A stretch of 64,000 bases of DNA from an uncultured Mediterraneibacter sp. (GTDB taxonomy: Bacteria; Bacillota; Clostridia; Lachnospirales; Lachnospiraceae): the NCBI GenBank assembly GCA_944381495.1, contig CALWLJ010000001.1, positions 170,042 through 234,041 on the forward strand, written 5' to 3'. Numbering within the stretch: the stretch's first letter is position 1; the number at the start of each line of letters is the position of its first letter. The notes below the pieces were generated by a model. That model did not search any database and had not been told where the DNA came from. It saw nothing but the letters and a program-made list of their open reading frames with translations. Positions 32,275 through 41,605 of the stretch are shown one piece after another. The position numbers and the translations under genes were made by a program.

Positions 32275-33693
32275 ATGGTATTCAGCAGTGTTACATTTTT
32301 ATTCTTTTTTCTGCCGGTTGTGCTGGCGGTTTATTATTTGGCGCCGGAAAGGGCGAAGAATCCAATCCTGCTTCTTGCAAGTATTCTGTTCTATGCATGG
32401 GGAGAGCCTGTCTATGTGATCCTTCTGATTCTTTCCATTATCTTTAACTATTTCTGCGGACGGGAGATTGACGCGGATTCGGAAAATCCTGCAAGGGCAA
32501 AACGAAGCCTTATTGCCGCTGTAGCTTTTAATGTGCTGATTCTGTTTTTTTTCAAATATTACGGGTTTGTTCTGGAGATTATAAATTCGCTGGTTTCAGA
32601 GGAGATTGCTTATCGGGAACTGGCTCTGCCGGTAGGAATTTCCTTTTATACTTTTCAGGAAATTTCTTATCTGGTGGATATATACAGGAAAAAAGTACAT
32701 GCTCAGAAAAATGTCGTGAATTTTGCCCTTTACATCGCTATGTTTCCGCAGCTGGTGGCAGGCCCGATCATCCGGTATGGCGATATCGAGATGCAGCTGA
32801 CCGGGAGAAAGATTTCTATCCGGAAGGTAGGACAGGGGGCGGCGCTGTTTGTTTTCGGACTGGCCAAGAAGGTATTGCTTGCTGATTCTGTCGGAAAGAT
32901 ATTTGAACAGATTTCCGCAAGTCCTGCAGGCAGTCTTTCTGCTCTGACCGCCTGGATCGGCTGCATTTCTTTTGCGTTTCAGATTTATTTTGATTTCAGC
33001 GGCTATTCCGATATGGCCATTGGTCTGGGGAGAATGTTCGGATTTGAATTCCGGAAAAATTTTGACCATCCGTATGTGGCGAAAAGTGTCTCGGAGTTCT
33101 GGAGAAGATGGCATATTTCGCTGACCTCCTGGTTCCGGGAGTATGTGTATATTCCACTTGGCGGAAGTCATTGCAGTGCGTCTGAAAATATCAGAAATCT
33201 CCTCATTGTCTGGCTCCTGACAGGCATGTGGCATGGCGCGGCATGGAATTACATTGTATGGGGCGTTTACTATGGCGTGATCCTTGTGATGGAGAAATAT
33301 GTATGGGGTGCTTCGGTGGATCAGATGCCCCGGGCAGTGCGACATATTTACACGATAGTCATTGTTCTGGTGGGGTGGGTCTTTTTCTTCAGCCCCAGTC
33401 TGGGATATGCACTGCGCTATCTGGCGGCAATGGTCGGCGGCGGCGCCGGAATCGCGGATATGGAAGGATGGTTCATACTTACAAGCCACTGGCTCCTGTA
33501 TCTGGCAGCGCTGCTTTGTTCTTCCAGAGCAGGGCATATGGTCTTTCGGAAGGCGATCGGAGCTTTCGGAGTGATCGGAAACGCCAGACTGAAATATGTG
33601 GCAGGGACAGTAGCCTATATGGCTGTCTTTGTAGTCTCTGCAGCATATCTTGTTACGGAAGGATACAGTACATTCATTTATTTCAGATTCTAG
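32275..33693 (+). CDS. MBOAT family O-acyltransferase (DltB/AlgI/PatA-like)
   Basis: 472 residues, about eleven membrane helices. The opening MVFSSVTFLFFFLPVVLAVYYL and the DFSGYSDMAIGLGRMFGF segment are hallmarks; the catalytic histidine is in LLTGMWHGAAWNYI. It carries acyl (usually acetyl) groups across the membrane to a polysaccharide acceptor together with an SGNH/DHHW partner, which is the next gene. GGAAAAGGGAGA precedes ATG. Eight nucleotides separate it from the partner gene. Acceptor polymer unknown. Confidence 0.92.
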   Translation: MVFSSVTFLFFFLPVVLAVYYLAPERAKNPILLLASILFYAWGEPVYVILLILSIIFNYFCGREIDADSENPARAKRSLIAAVAFNVLILFFFKYYGFVLEIINSLVSEEIAYRELALPVGISFYTFQEISYLVDIYRKKVHAQKNVVNFALYIAMFPQLVAGPIIRYGDIEMQLTGRKISIRKVGQGAALFVFGLAKKVLLADSVGKIFEQISASPAGSLSALTAWIGCISFAFQIYFDFSGYSDMAIGLGRMFGFEFRKNFDHPYVAKSVSEFWRRWHISLTSWFREYVYIPLGGSHCSASENIRNLLIVWLLTGMWHGAAWNYIVWGVYYGVILVMEKYVWGASVDQMPRAVRHIYTIVIVLVGWVFFFSPSLGYALRYLAAMVGGGAGIADMEGWFILTSHWLLYLAALLCSSRAGHMVFRKAIGAFGVIGNARLKYVAGTVAYMAVFVVSAAYLVTEGYSTFIYFRF

Positions 33694-33701
33694 GTGGGAT
33701 A

Positions 33702-34859
33702 ATGGATAAGAAGAAAAAAAAGAAGGGGTACGCGGAAGCACTGCTCGGAATGGTCTTCCTGCTGTTCCTGTTTATTATTATGATAATCAATCTTATTGTG
33801 CCTGACAGCAGTATATCTGAGGAGGAAAACCGTGTGCTTTCCTCGGGGCCTGCATTCAGCTTGAATAATATACTGTCGGGAACGTTTATGGAACAGGTTG
33901 AAGAATACGCAAGCGATCAGTTTGCAGGAAGAAATATTCTCCGCAGACTAAAGGTCGGTGTGGACATGCTGGGAGGAGTCCGACAGGAAGGCGATGTTTA
34001 TATCGGCAGCGATGGACAGCTGCTGGAAGAAATCAAAGTCCCGGAGCAGGAAAATCTGCAGGCAAATCTGGATGCGATCCGGCAGTTTACGGAGGATTAT
34101 CCAGATCTGACGGTCAATATGATTCTTGTGCCTGATGCGGCAAATATTCTCAGCGGAAGTCTGCCTGCACTGGCCGCGGTGGAAAATCAGAGCCAGCTGA
34201 TCAGTATGGTGAAAAACGGTCTTGCTGATTCTGTTGGATGGATTGATGCGTCTTCTGTATTGAACAGGCACAGGAGTGAGAAGATATACTATAAGACTGA
34301 CCGATACTGGACTGCGCTGGGCGCCTTTTATACCTTCCAGGAAGCTGCTCCGGCTCTGGGAATCAGTGAGGATGTTTCAGATAAATATGTTTCCTACACT
34401 GTATCCGGCAGCTTCAATGGATCTCTTGCAGCCAGGAGCGGGGCGTGTCTGGATGAAAAGGAGACAATTGAGATCTATGCGCCTACCCAGGGGGATGATG
34501 ATGTGATCGTAGATTACGTGGATGAAGGAAAGAGAACTTCATCGCTTTATGATTCTGCCTGCCTGGAAGGAAGAAATCAGTATGAAGTATATCTTGGCGG
34601 TGATACTTCTCTTCTTGATATCCGGACGGTATCAACAAGCCAGAAGCGGATCCTTGTGGTCAAAGATTCTTTCGCAAACTGCTTTATCCCGTTGCTGGCG
34701 CCATATTTCCGGGAAATCGTGGTAGTTGATCCAAGATATTACAGCGGAACGATCGAAGATATTATGGCCACATATAAGATTACGGATACACTGTTCCTTT
34801 ACAGCGGGAATGGTTTCTTTACAGATAACAGTATAAGCGGAGTGTTTACAGGTGAGTAA
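33702..34859 (+). CDS. DHHW-type (AlgJ/AlgX-like) acyltransferase partner with altered motif
   Basis: 385 residues from ATG 33702, AGGTGG just upstream overlapping the MBOAT stop. A Lys-rich start, one membrane helix (MVFLLFLFIIMIINLIV), then an outer SGNH-like domain. Typical features: EEENRVLSSGPAFS, YASDQFAGRNILRRLK and, near the end, VVKDSFANCFIPLLAPYF. The family's DHHWT signature reads DRYWT here (KTDRYWTALGAF), so both histidines are missing. Either the activity is lost or this branch uses other residues. Its GAGTAA end overlaps the GTG of the next gene by 8 nt. Confidence 0.85.
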   Translation: MDKKKKKKGYAEALLGMVFLLFLFIIMIINLIVPDSSISEEENRVLSSGPAFSLNNILSGTFMEQVEEYASDQFAGRNILRRLKVGVDMLGGVRQEGDVYIGSDGQLLEEIKVPEQENLQANLDAIRQFTEDYPDLTVNMILVPDAANILSGSLPALAAVENQSQLISMVKNGLADSVGWIDASSVLNRHRSEKIYYKTDRYWTALGAFYTFQEAAPALGISEDVSDKYVSYTVSGSFNGSLAARSGACLDEKETIEIYAPTQGDDDVIVDYVDEGKRTSSLYDSACLEGRNQYEVYLGGDTSLLDIRTVSTSQKRILVVKDSFANCFIPLLAPYFREIVVVDPRYYSGTIEDIMATYKITDTLFLYSGNGFFTDNSISGVFTGE

Positions 34860-35637
34860 CAGGATCAGAGATGAGTTTTTGCAGAAACAGGAGCCGGTAA
34901 GGCTGAATAAATATTTAAGTGAGGCAGGAATCTGTTCCCGCCGGGAGGCGGACCGGCTGATCGAAAGCGGCAGAGTCAGTGTGGACGGCAGGAGAGCAGA
35001 TACCGGCATGAAAGTGATGCCGGGGCAGGTTGTACGGGTAGGCAAGAAAATCATATCCAGACAGGATGATATGATTGTCCTGGCGGTGAACAAGCCGAGA
35101 GGGATTGTATGTACAGAGGACAGGCGGGAAAGAGACAGCATTGTCCGTTTTCTGAACTATCCGGTGAGAGTGACTTATGTGGGCAGACTTGATAAGGATT
35201 CCCGGGGGCTGCTTCTTATGACAAATAACGGTGATATTATCAACCGGATGATGCGTGCGGCAAATCATCATGAGAAAGAATACCGGGTCACAGTGGATCA
35301 TGAGATCACAGATGATTTCCTGAGAAGGATGTCGGAAGGCGTTCATATTCTAGACACAGTCACAAGGCCGTGCAAGGTGGAAAAGATCGGCAAATATACG
35401 TTTTCTATTATTCTGACACAGGGACTGAACCGTCAGATCCGCCGGATGTGCGACGCACTTGGATATCAGGTGAGAGATCTGGTCCGTGTGCGTATCATGA
35501 ATATCCGTCTCGGATCTCTCAGAGAGGGGGCTTACCGGAGACTTTCGGATGCTGAACTGAACGAACTCTATGAGCTGATACGGGATTCCAGTGGAGCTCC
35601 GGCGGCATATGAAGCGCCGGACAGGCAGAAAAACTGA
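34852..35637 (+). CDS. Pseudouridine synthase with S4 domain (RluF/RluB-like)
   Basis: 261 residues from a GTG at 34852, which overlaps the preceding stop; there is no in-frame ATG before the conserved part. It contains an S4 RNA-binding domain (VRLNKYLSEAGICSRREADRLIESGRVSVDG), then the catalytic core with Asp in YVGRLDKDSRGLLLMTNN and the RQIRRMCDALGY motif. It isomerises uridine in rRNA; the specificity resembles RluF/RluB, but this is not proven. It probably rides on the surface-polymer operon transcript by overlap. Confidence 0.9.
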   Translation: MSNRIRDEFLQKQEPVRLNKYLSEAGICSRREADRLIESGRVSVDGRRADTGMKVMPGQVVRVGKKIISRQDDMIVLAVNKPRGIVCTEDRRERDSIVRFLNYPVRVTYVGRLDKDSRGLLLMTNNGDIINRMMRAANHHEKEYRVTVDHEITDDFLRRMSEGVHILDTVTRPCKVEKIGKYTFSIILTQGLNRQIRRMCDALGYQVRDLVRVRIMNIRLGSLREGAYRRLSDAELNELYELIRDSSGAPAAYEAPDRQKN

Positions 35638-35659
35638 AAATGAACAGCAGGAGGAGACT

Positions 35660-37615
35660 ATGGAGGATAAAATGAAACGAATGCGGGAGCTGGTCGAGCT
35701 CCTGAACCGCGCTCGGCGTGCGTATGAACAGGAAGATAAGGAGATCATGAGCAATTATGAATATGATCGTCTGTATGATGAGCTTCAGGGGCTGGAACAG
35801 GAGCTGAATACGACTCTTGCTTCCAGCCCTACTGTTCAGGTGGGATATGAAGTGCTCAGTGAACTGCCGAAAGAGCGGCATGAAAGACCGATGCTGTCTC
35901 TGGACAAGACGAAGGATGTGGAAAGACTGAAGGAATTCCTGGGAGACCAGAAAGCGATGATCTCCTGGAAACTGGACGGCCTTACGATCGTTCTTACCTA
36001 CAGGAACGGAGAAATGGAAAAAGCTGTCACAAGAGGAAACGGAGAAGTCGGGGAGGTTATTACCGGAAATGCCCGGATGTTTAAAAATCTGCCCCTCAGG
36101 ATTCCCTATACCGGAGAGCTGGTACTCCGCGGAGAAGCCGTGATCGGATATAAGGATTTTGAACGGATCAACGAAGAAATCGGTGATGCGGATGCAAAAT
36201 ATAAGAATCCCAGAAACCTGTGCAGCGGTTCTGTCCGTCAGCTTAACAATGAGATCACTGCGAAGAGAAACGTCCGTTTTTATGCATTTACGCTTGTCAG
36301 AGCGGAAAATGTGGACTTCCATAACTCCAGAAGCGTTCAGATGGACTGGCTTGCCGGGCAGGGCTTTGACGTTGTTGAGCATCATCCGGTTACACGGGAT
36401 ACGATCGAAGAGGAAGTGAAATGGTTTGCAGATCATATAAGCGGAAATGATGTGCCGTCCGATGGATTGGTGCTTGTCTATGACGATATTGCCTATGGGG
36501 AATCGCTTGGTACGACAGCCAAGTTCCCAAGGGATTCCTTCGCGTTTAAATGGGCGGACGAGATCCGTGAGACGACACTACTTGAAATAGAGTGGAGTCC
36601 CTCCAGAACCGGTTTGATCAATCCGGTTGCGGTATTTGAACCGGTGGAGCTGGAAGGAACGACGGTCAGCCGGGCAAGCGTTCATAATATCAGTATCATG
36701 GAAGAGCTGGAGCTGGGAGTGGGAGACCGGATCCAGGTCTATAAAGCGAATATGATCATCCCTCAGATCGCTGAAAATCTGACCCGGAGCGGTGTAAAGG
36801 ATATTCCGGAAGTCTGTCCCGTCTGCGGCGGCGCGACAAGGATTGCCATGGAAAACGAAACGAAGACACTGTACTGCACCAATCCCAGATGTCAGGCAAA
36901 GCACGTGAAGGCATTTGCTCTGTTTGCCAGCAGAGATGCGATGAATATTGAAGGGCTCTCCGAGGCAACTCTTGAGAAATTCATCATGCATGGATTTGTA
37001 AAAAAATTTACAGATATCTTCCATCTTGACCGTTATGCAGATGAAATCCAGAGTCTGGACGGATTTGGAGAGAAGTCATATCAAAACCTTCAGGAGAGCA
37101 TCCGCAATGCCAGAGTGACCACTCTGCCCAGACTGGTTTACAGTCTGGGGATCCCTAATATCGGGATTGCCAATGCCAGAATGATCTGTCAGGCACTGGG
37201 AAATGATCCGAAACGGATAGAGGAAGCTACCGAGGAGGAGCTTAACGAGATATCCGGTGTTGGAGACGTTATAGCCAAAACTTTTGTGGAATATTTCGCA
37301 GATGAGGAGAACAGAGAGACGTTTGAAAGTCTTCTGAAAGAAGTGGAAATTCCCGAGGAAGAGGAGCCGGAAGGCGGGAAAAATCTTGAGGGACTTACTT
37401 TTGTGATCACCGGAAGTCTGGAGCATTATTCAAACCGCAGCGAGCTGAAAGGGGAGATTGAAAAAAGAGGAGGAAAGGTTACGGGAAGCGTGACTTCGAA
37501 GACGGATTATCTGATCAATAATGATGTGAATTCCACTTCTTCCAAGAACAGGAAGGCAAGGGAACTGGATATTCCGATTATCTCGGAGGAAGATTTCATG
37601 AAAATGATGGAGTAA
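35660..37615 (+). CDS. ligA: NAD-dependent DNA ligase LigA
   Basis: 651 residues from ATG 35660 (GGAGGAG upstream; an in-frame longer opening has no site). Domain order Ia-adenylation-OB-zinc finger-HhH-BRCT. The adenylated lysine is in SWKLDGLTIVLTYRNG; CPVCGG and CTNPRCQAKH give the four-cysteine zinc finger; NISIMEEL and AKFPRDSFAFKW are ligase motifs; the BRCT domain starts at GLTFVITGSLEHYSNRSEL. It seals nicks using NAD. The active-site wording SWKLDG differs slightly from the usual KIDG but keeps K, D and G. Complete. Confidence 0.95.
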   Translation: MEDKMKRMRELVELLNRARRAYEQEDKEIMSNYEYDRLYDELQGLEQELNTTLASSPTVQVGYEVLSELPKERHERPMLSLDKTKDVERLKEFLGDQKAMISWKLDGLTIVLTYRNGEMEKAVTRGNGEVGEVITGNARMFKNLPLRIPYTGELVLRGEAVIGYKDFERINEEIGDADAKYKNPRNLCSGSVRQLNNEITAKRNVRFYAFTLVRAENVDFHNSRSVQMDWLAGQGFDVVEHHPVTRDTIEEEVKWFADHISGNDVPSDGLVLVYDDIAYGESLGTTAKFPRDSFAFKWADEIRETTLLEIEWSPSRTGLINPVAVFEPVELEGTTVSRASVHNISIMEELELGVGDRIQVYKANMIIPQIAENLTRSGVKDIPEVCPVCGGATRIAMENETKTLYCTNPRCQAKHVKAFALFASRDAMNIEGLSEATLEKFIMHGFVKKFTDIFHLDRYADEIQSLDGFGEKSYQNLQESIRNARVTTLPRLVYSLGIPNIGIANARMICQALGNDPKRIEEATEEELNEISGVGDVIAKTFVEYFADEENRETFESLLKEVEIPEEEEPEGGKNLEGLTFVITGSLEHYSNRSELKGEIEKRGGKVTGSVTSKTDYLINNDVNSTSSKNRKARELDIPIISEEDFMKMME

Positions 37616-37633
37616 AAGAGAGGCAGGGAAGGC

Positions 37634-39181
37634 GTGAATTTTAGAACACGGAAAATGAAAGAAAAACTACTGGAAAAACTGAATGAAACTTTGAAAGCGG
37701 TACTGCCCATTATCGGGATCGTGCTTGTGCTGTGCTTTACAATAGCACCTCTTGAACCGGGAATTCTGCTGGCATTTCTGATGGGGGCGGTGCTTCTGAT
37801 CGCGGGAATGATGTTCTTTACCCTTGGAGTAGAGATGTCTATGACGCCCATCGGAGAAAATGTGGGAACTTGTATGACCCAGACGAAGAAACTGTGGATC
37901 ATGGTTCTGCTCAGCTTTATCCTCGGCTTTATTGTTACTTTATCAGAGCCAGATCTTCAGGTGCTGGCAGAACAGGTCCCTTCAGTGCCTAATATGGTTT
38001 TGGTACTGTCGGTTGCCTTTGGCGTGGGGCTGTTCCTCGTATCGTCGCTGCTTAGGATTATGTTTAACATTACTCTGGCACATATGCTGATCGGCCTTTA
38101 CATTATTGTGTTTGCTCTTGCGTTTCTGGCGCCGGGAGATTTTATCGCGGTGGCCTTTGATGCCGGCGGCGTGACTACAGGTCCAATGACGGTCCCTTTT
38201 ATCATGGCGCTCGGTATCGGTATATCTGCGATCCGAAGCGATGAACGAGCAGAAGACGACAGTTTCGGTCTGGTTGCTCTTTCGTCTGTAGGTCCGATCC
38301 TCTCAGTTCTTGTACTGAGCCTGATCTACCATCCGGAAAATGTGGAATATGTGCCTGACAGTATTCCTGATATCAGTAATTCCGTTGAACTCTGGAAACT
38401 GTTCATGGAAGAACTCCCGGCATACATGAGAGAGATGGCGGTGTCGCTGCTTCCTATCATTGTGTTCTTCGTGATCTTCCAGATCATCTTCCGCAGGATG
38501 CAGAAAAGGATGCTCATCAAGATCGCAGTCGGTATGGTATATACTTACGCCGGTCTTGTCCTTTTTCTGACTGGCGTGAATGTAGGATTTATGCCTGCGG
38601 GTAATTATCTGGGGCAGGTGATCGCGGATAATCCTTATAAATGGGTGATCGTTCCTATCGGCATGATCATTGGATATTTCATCGTAAAAGCCGAGCCGGC
38701 GGTTTTTGTCCTGACAAGACAGGTAGAGGATATTACATCCGGAACGATCACATCAGGCGCTATGAGTCTGAGCCTTTCTATCGGCGTGGCGGTTTCCCTG
38801 GGACTTGCCATGATCCGGGTGCTGACCGGAATCTCTATTTTCTGGTTCATCATTCCTGGTTATGCTGCCGCTCTGATTCTTTCATTTTTTGTGCCGAAAA
38901 TATTTACGGCAATTGCCTTTGACTCCGGCGGTGTGGCTTCCGGTCCTATGACAGCCACCTTTCTCCTGCCCTTTGCCATGGGCGCCTGCGTGAGTGTTGG
39001 AGGAAATATCGTAACGGATGCATTTGGTGTTGTGGCGATGGTAGCTATGACGCCTCTGATCACGATCCAGATACTTGGTCTGGTATTTGAAATCAATTCC
39101 AGAAGAGCAGAGAAGGCAGAGTCTGCAAAAGCGGCGGATACTTTCAGACAGCTTCCGGATAATGAGATCATTGAACTTTAG
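37634..39181 (+). CDS. DUF1538 membrane protein, two-repeat transporter-like
   Basis: 515 residues (GTG 37634; in-frame ATG 37655 is an alternative). About 12 hydrophobic helices arranged as two similar halves; the same motif returns in each: AFDAGGVTTGPMTVPFIMA and AFDSGGVASGPMTATFLLP. This matches DUF1538 as I know it. Duplicated halves with a conserved D-x-GG-x-x-GPMT loop suggest a transporter or channel with a pseudo-symmetric binding site. The PII-like gene follows after 16 nt, and that pairing is typical of ligand-gated membrane transport. Substrate unknown. Confidence 0.85.
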   Translation: MNFRTRKMKEKLLEKLNETLKAVLPIIGIVLVLCFTIAPLEPGILLAFLMGAVLLIAGMMFFTLGVEMSMTPIGENVGTCMTQTKKLWIMVLLSFILGFIVTLSEPDLQVLAEQVPSVPNMVLVLSVAFGVGLFLVSSLLRIMFNITLAHMLIGLYIIVFALAFLAPGDFIAVAFDAGGVTTGPMTVPFIMALGIGISAIRSDERAEDDSFGLVALSSVGPILSVLVLSLIYHPENVEYVPDSIPDISNSVELWKLFMEELPAYMREMAVSLLPIIVFFVIFQIIFRRMQKRMLIKIAVGMVYTYAGLVLFLTGVNVGFMPAGNYLGQVIADNPYKWVIVPIGMIIGYFIVKAEPAVFVLTRQVEDITSGTITSGAMSLSLSIGVAVSLGLAMIRVLTGISIFWFIIPGYAAALILSFFVPKIFTAIAFDSGGVASGPMTATFLLPFAMGACVSVGGNIVTDAFGVVAMVAMTPLITIQILGLVFEINSRRAEKAESAKAADTFRQLPDNEIIEL

Positions 39182-39197
39182 TATGAGGTGACAGGTT

Positions 39198-39881
39198 ATG
39201 AGTGGAATAAATATGATGATGTCTATCACAAAGAGATCAACAGGAAAGAAGCTGCTGGAATTTTATGAAGAGAACGGGCTGACTGCAGTTCTCTGCACTC
39301 TTGCAAAGGGAACGGCGGCAAGTGAGACTTTGGATTATTTCGGACTTGAGGTGACGGAGAAGATCGTAATGATGTCTGTGGTGACGGACAGCACATGGAA
39401 GAAGGTAAAGCGCACACTGGAAGATGATTTTCAGATTGATGTTCCCGGAACAGGAATTGGGTTTCTTGTTCCTCTCTCAAGCATAGGCGGAAAAAAAGTG
39501 CTGCAGTTTATGACGGACGGGCAGCAGGTTGATAAAATAGAAGAGGAGAGTGTGATGAAAGATACGAAATATGAACTGATCGTTGTAATCGCAAATCATG
39601 GATACAGTGAAGAAGTAATGGATGCCGCCAGAGCGCAGGGCGCCGGTGGAGGTACTGTGATCCATGCGAGAGGAACCGGACTTGAGAAGGCGGAAAAATT
39701 TCTTGGTGTATCGATTGCAGATGAGAAAGAGATTATTTACATTGTGGCGAAGTCAGAAGACAAAAATCCGATCATGAAATCCATCATGGAAAATGCGGGA
39801 TTGTCCAGTAAAGCGAAATCTGTTGTTTTCTCAATGCCGGTGACGGATACGGCGGGACTCAGACTTCGGGAGGTGCAGTGA
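39198..39881 (+). CDS. PII-like signalling protein with two domains
   Basis: 227 residues; GAGGTGAC before ATG 39198. Two PII-type ferredoxin-like halves: residues 5-115 (ITKRSTGKKLLEFYEENGL, IDVPGTGIGFLVPLSS) and 120-227 (YELIVVIANHGYSEEVMDAARAQGAGGGTVIHARGTG), the latter with the GGGTVIHARG loop characteristic of PII relatives. It likely binds a nucleotide or small ligand and gates the DUF1538 protein encoded just before. It lacks the classical uridylylation Tyr loop of GlnB. Ends at a hairpin. Confidence 0.87.
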   Translation: MSGINMMMSITKRSTGKKLLEFYEENGLTAVLCTLAKGTAASETLDYFGLEVTEKIVMMSVVTDSTWKKVKRTLEDDFQIDVPGTGIGFLVPLSSIGGKKVLQFMTDGQQVDKIEEESVMKDTKYELIVVIANHGYSEEVMDAARAQGAGGGTVIHARGTGLEKAEKFLGVSIADEKEIIYIVAKSEDKNPIMKSIMENAGLSSKAKSVVFSMPVTDTAGLRLREVQ

Positions 39882-39924
39882 AATATCCGCAATACGGTTC
39901 CGGTATAGCTGGATATTTCATTTC
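39879..39924 (+). terminator. Terminator of the DUF1538-PII operon
   Basis: TGAAATATCC (39879-39888) pairs with GGATATTTCA (39911-39920), tail TTTC; the stem includes the stop codon of the PII-like gene. Confidence 0.6.
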
Positions 39925-39981
39925 GACACATCTGAAAGTAATGAGACAGAACAGAGCCTCAGGCATTTAGAAAATGTTTAT

Positions 39982-40010
39982 TTGTATAACAATGCTATCT
40001 GTACTATAAT
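39982..40010 (+). promoter_or_regulatory. Promoter of the clpX gene
   Basis: TTGTAT (39982-39987), 17-nt spacer, perfect TATAAT (40005-40010); ATG 33 nt downstream. Confidence 0.75.
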
Positions 40011-40042
40011 GAGGTAAAAGCGTAAAAGAAGGGATAGTACTT

Positions 40043-41521
40043 ATGTCAGATCATGATTTCATAATATTAGATGAAGAGAATACGAACGGGGAAGACAAGA
40101 GCAGCCGTGATACAGCCGGGAACGAGGAGAAGAAAGAGGTCAGCGCTTCCGGAAAAAGCAGTGAAAAGAAAGAGGATGAAGACCGGTATGAGAAGGTCTG
40201 CTTTATCTGCCACCGTCCGGAGAGCGTGACAGGGAGAATGATCGATCTGCCAAATCATATTACGGTGTGTCCGGACTGTATGCAGAGAAGTTTTGACGCT
40301 ATGACAAATGGTTCAATCGATATGAACCGCCTGATGAATATGCCGGGTGTACAGTTCCTGAATATGTCAGATCTTGAAAACATGCAGCCGCGGCAGCAGA
40401 AGATTAAAAAGAAAAAGGAAAAGCCGAAGGAGTATCATAAGCTGAATATCAAAGATATTCCGGCGCCTCATAAGATCAAGGCAAAGCTGGACGAATATGT
40501 AGTCGGACAGGAATACGCTAAGAAAGCCATGTCTGTAGCAGTATATAATCATTATAAACGTGTGGCTACAGATACGATGGATGATATTGAGATTGAAAAG
40601 TCCAATATGCTTATGATCGGACCTACGGGAAGCGGAAAAACATATCTCGTTAAGACGCTTGCCAGACTTCTGGATGTGCCGCTGGCGATCACAGACGCCA
40701 CATCGCTGACAGAAGCCGGATACATAGGCGATGATATTGAAAGCGTGGTTTCCAAGCTGCTGGCTGCGGCGGACAATGATGTGGAGCGGGCTGAGCAGGG
40801 GATCATTTTTATCGATGAAATCGATAAGATCGCGAAAAAACGGAATTCCAATCAGAGGGACGTAAGCGGCGAATCGGTGCAGCAGGGAATGCTCAAGCTG
40901 CTGGAAGGAAGCGAAGTGGAAGTCCCGGTAGGGGCGAACAGCAAGAATGCCATGGTGCCTCTTACAACGGTTAATACGAAAAACATCCTTTTTATCTGCG
41001 GAGGAGCTTTTCCGGATCTGGAGGAGATCATCAAGGAGCGCCTTCAGAAGAAGACATCGATGGGATTTAATGCTGAGCTGAAGGATCAGTTTGAGCATGA
41101 CAAGGATCTGCTTTCCAAGGTTACGGTAGAGGATCTGAGAAAATTCGGCATGATCCCTGAGTTTCTGGGACGTCTTCCGATTATTTTCACTCTCAAGGGA
41201 CTTGATAAGGACATGCTTGTGAAGATATTAAAGGAGCCCAGGAATGCCATACTGAAACAATATCAGAAGCTTCTCGCGCTGGATGAGGTAAAACTGGAAT
41301 TTGATGATGGCGCCCTGGAAGCCATAGCGGAAAAAGCAATGGAAAAAGATACGGGAGCCCGTGCTCTGCGTGCCATTATTGAGGAGTTCATGCTTGATAT
41401 CATGTATGAGATTCCAAAGGATGACAGTATCGGCCAGGTGACGATCACAAGAGAATATATAGAGGGGACCGGCGGTCCGATCATACAGCTGAGAGGACAG
41501 GTAGTTCCGCGGCTGGGATAA
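40043..41521 (+). CDS. clpX: ClpX-type AAA+ unfoldase
   Basis: 492 residues, longer than usual ClpX (about 420) because of a 50-residue acidic, low-complexity N-terminus before the zinc finger (CFICH and CPDC). AAA+ motifs: Walker A GPTGSGKTYLVKTLA, pore loop AGYIGDD, Walker B IIFIDEIDKI, sensor region with EFLGRLPII. The ClpP-docking loop reads SMGFNAE where ClpX has IGF. It unfolds tagged proteins for ClpP. No clpP or tig lies nearby; it has its own promoter and terminator, so it may be a second, specialised ClpX rather than the housekeeping copy. Confidence 0.92.
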   Translation: MSDHDFIILDEENTNGEDKSSRDTAGNEEKKEVSASGKSSEKKEDEDRYEKVCFICHRPESVTGRMIDLPNHITVCPDCMQRSFDAMTNGSIDMNRLMNMPGVQFLNMSDLENMQPRQQKIKKKKEKPKEYHKLNIKDIPAPHKIKAKLDEYVVGQEYAKKAMSVAVYNHYKRVATDTMDDIEIEKSNMLMIGPTGSGKTYLVKTLARLLDVPLAITDATSLTEAGYIGDDIESVVSKLLAAADNDVERAEQGIIFIDEIDKIAKKRNSNQRDVSGESVQQGMLKLLEGSEVEVPVGANSKNAMVPLTTVNTKNILFICGGAFPDLEEIIKERLQKKTSMGFNAELKDQFEHDKDLLSKVTVEDLRKFGMIPEFLGRLPIIFTLKGLDKDMLVKILKEPRNAILKQYQKLLALDEVKLEFDDGALEAIAEKAMEKDTGARALRAIIEEFMLDIMYEIPKDDSIGQVTITREYIEGTGGPIIQLRGQVVPRLG

Positions 41522-41528
41522 AAATCAA

Positions 41529-41605
41529 AAAGGGGACAGATACCTTTTCCTGCGAATCCAGAATATTCTGAGAGCGGTGGGGAAAAGTATCTGTCCCTCT
41601 TTCTT
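41529..41605. terminator. Bidirectional terminator built on a GGGACA hairpin
   Basis: Left arm 41533-41550 and right arm 41581-41597 are complementary over most of their length, with an inner palindrome CAGAATATTCTG (41559-41570). Tails are U-rich both ways (CTCTTTCTT and CCCCTTTTTGATTTT). It separates clpX and the convergent subtilase-like gene. Confidence 0.85.

Noticed and set aside
32596-33741. Long antisense frame (381 codons) opposite the MBOAT gene
   Set aside because: Composition is His/Arg/Pro-rich as expected from reversed membrane-protein codons; no start signal.
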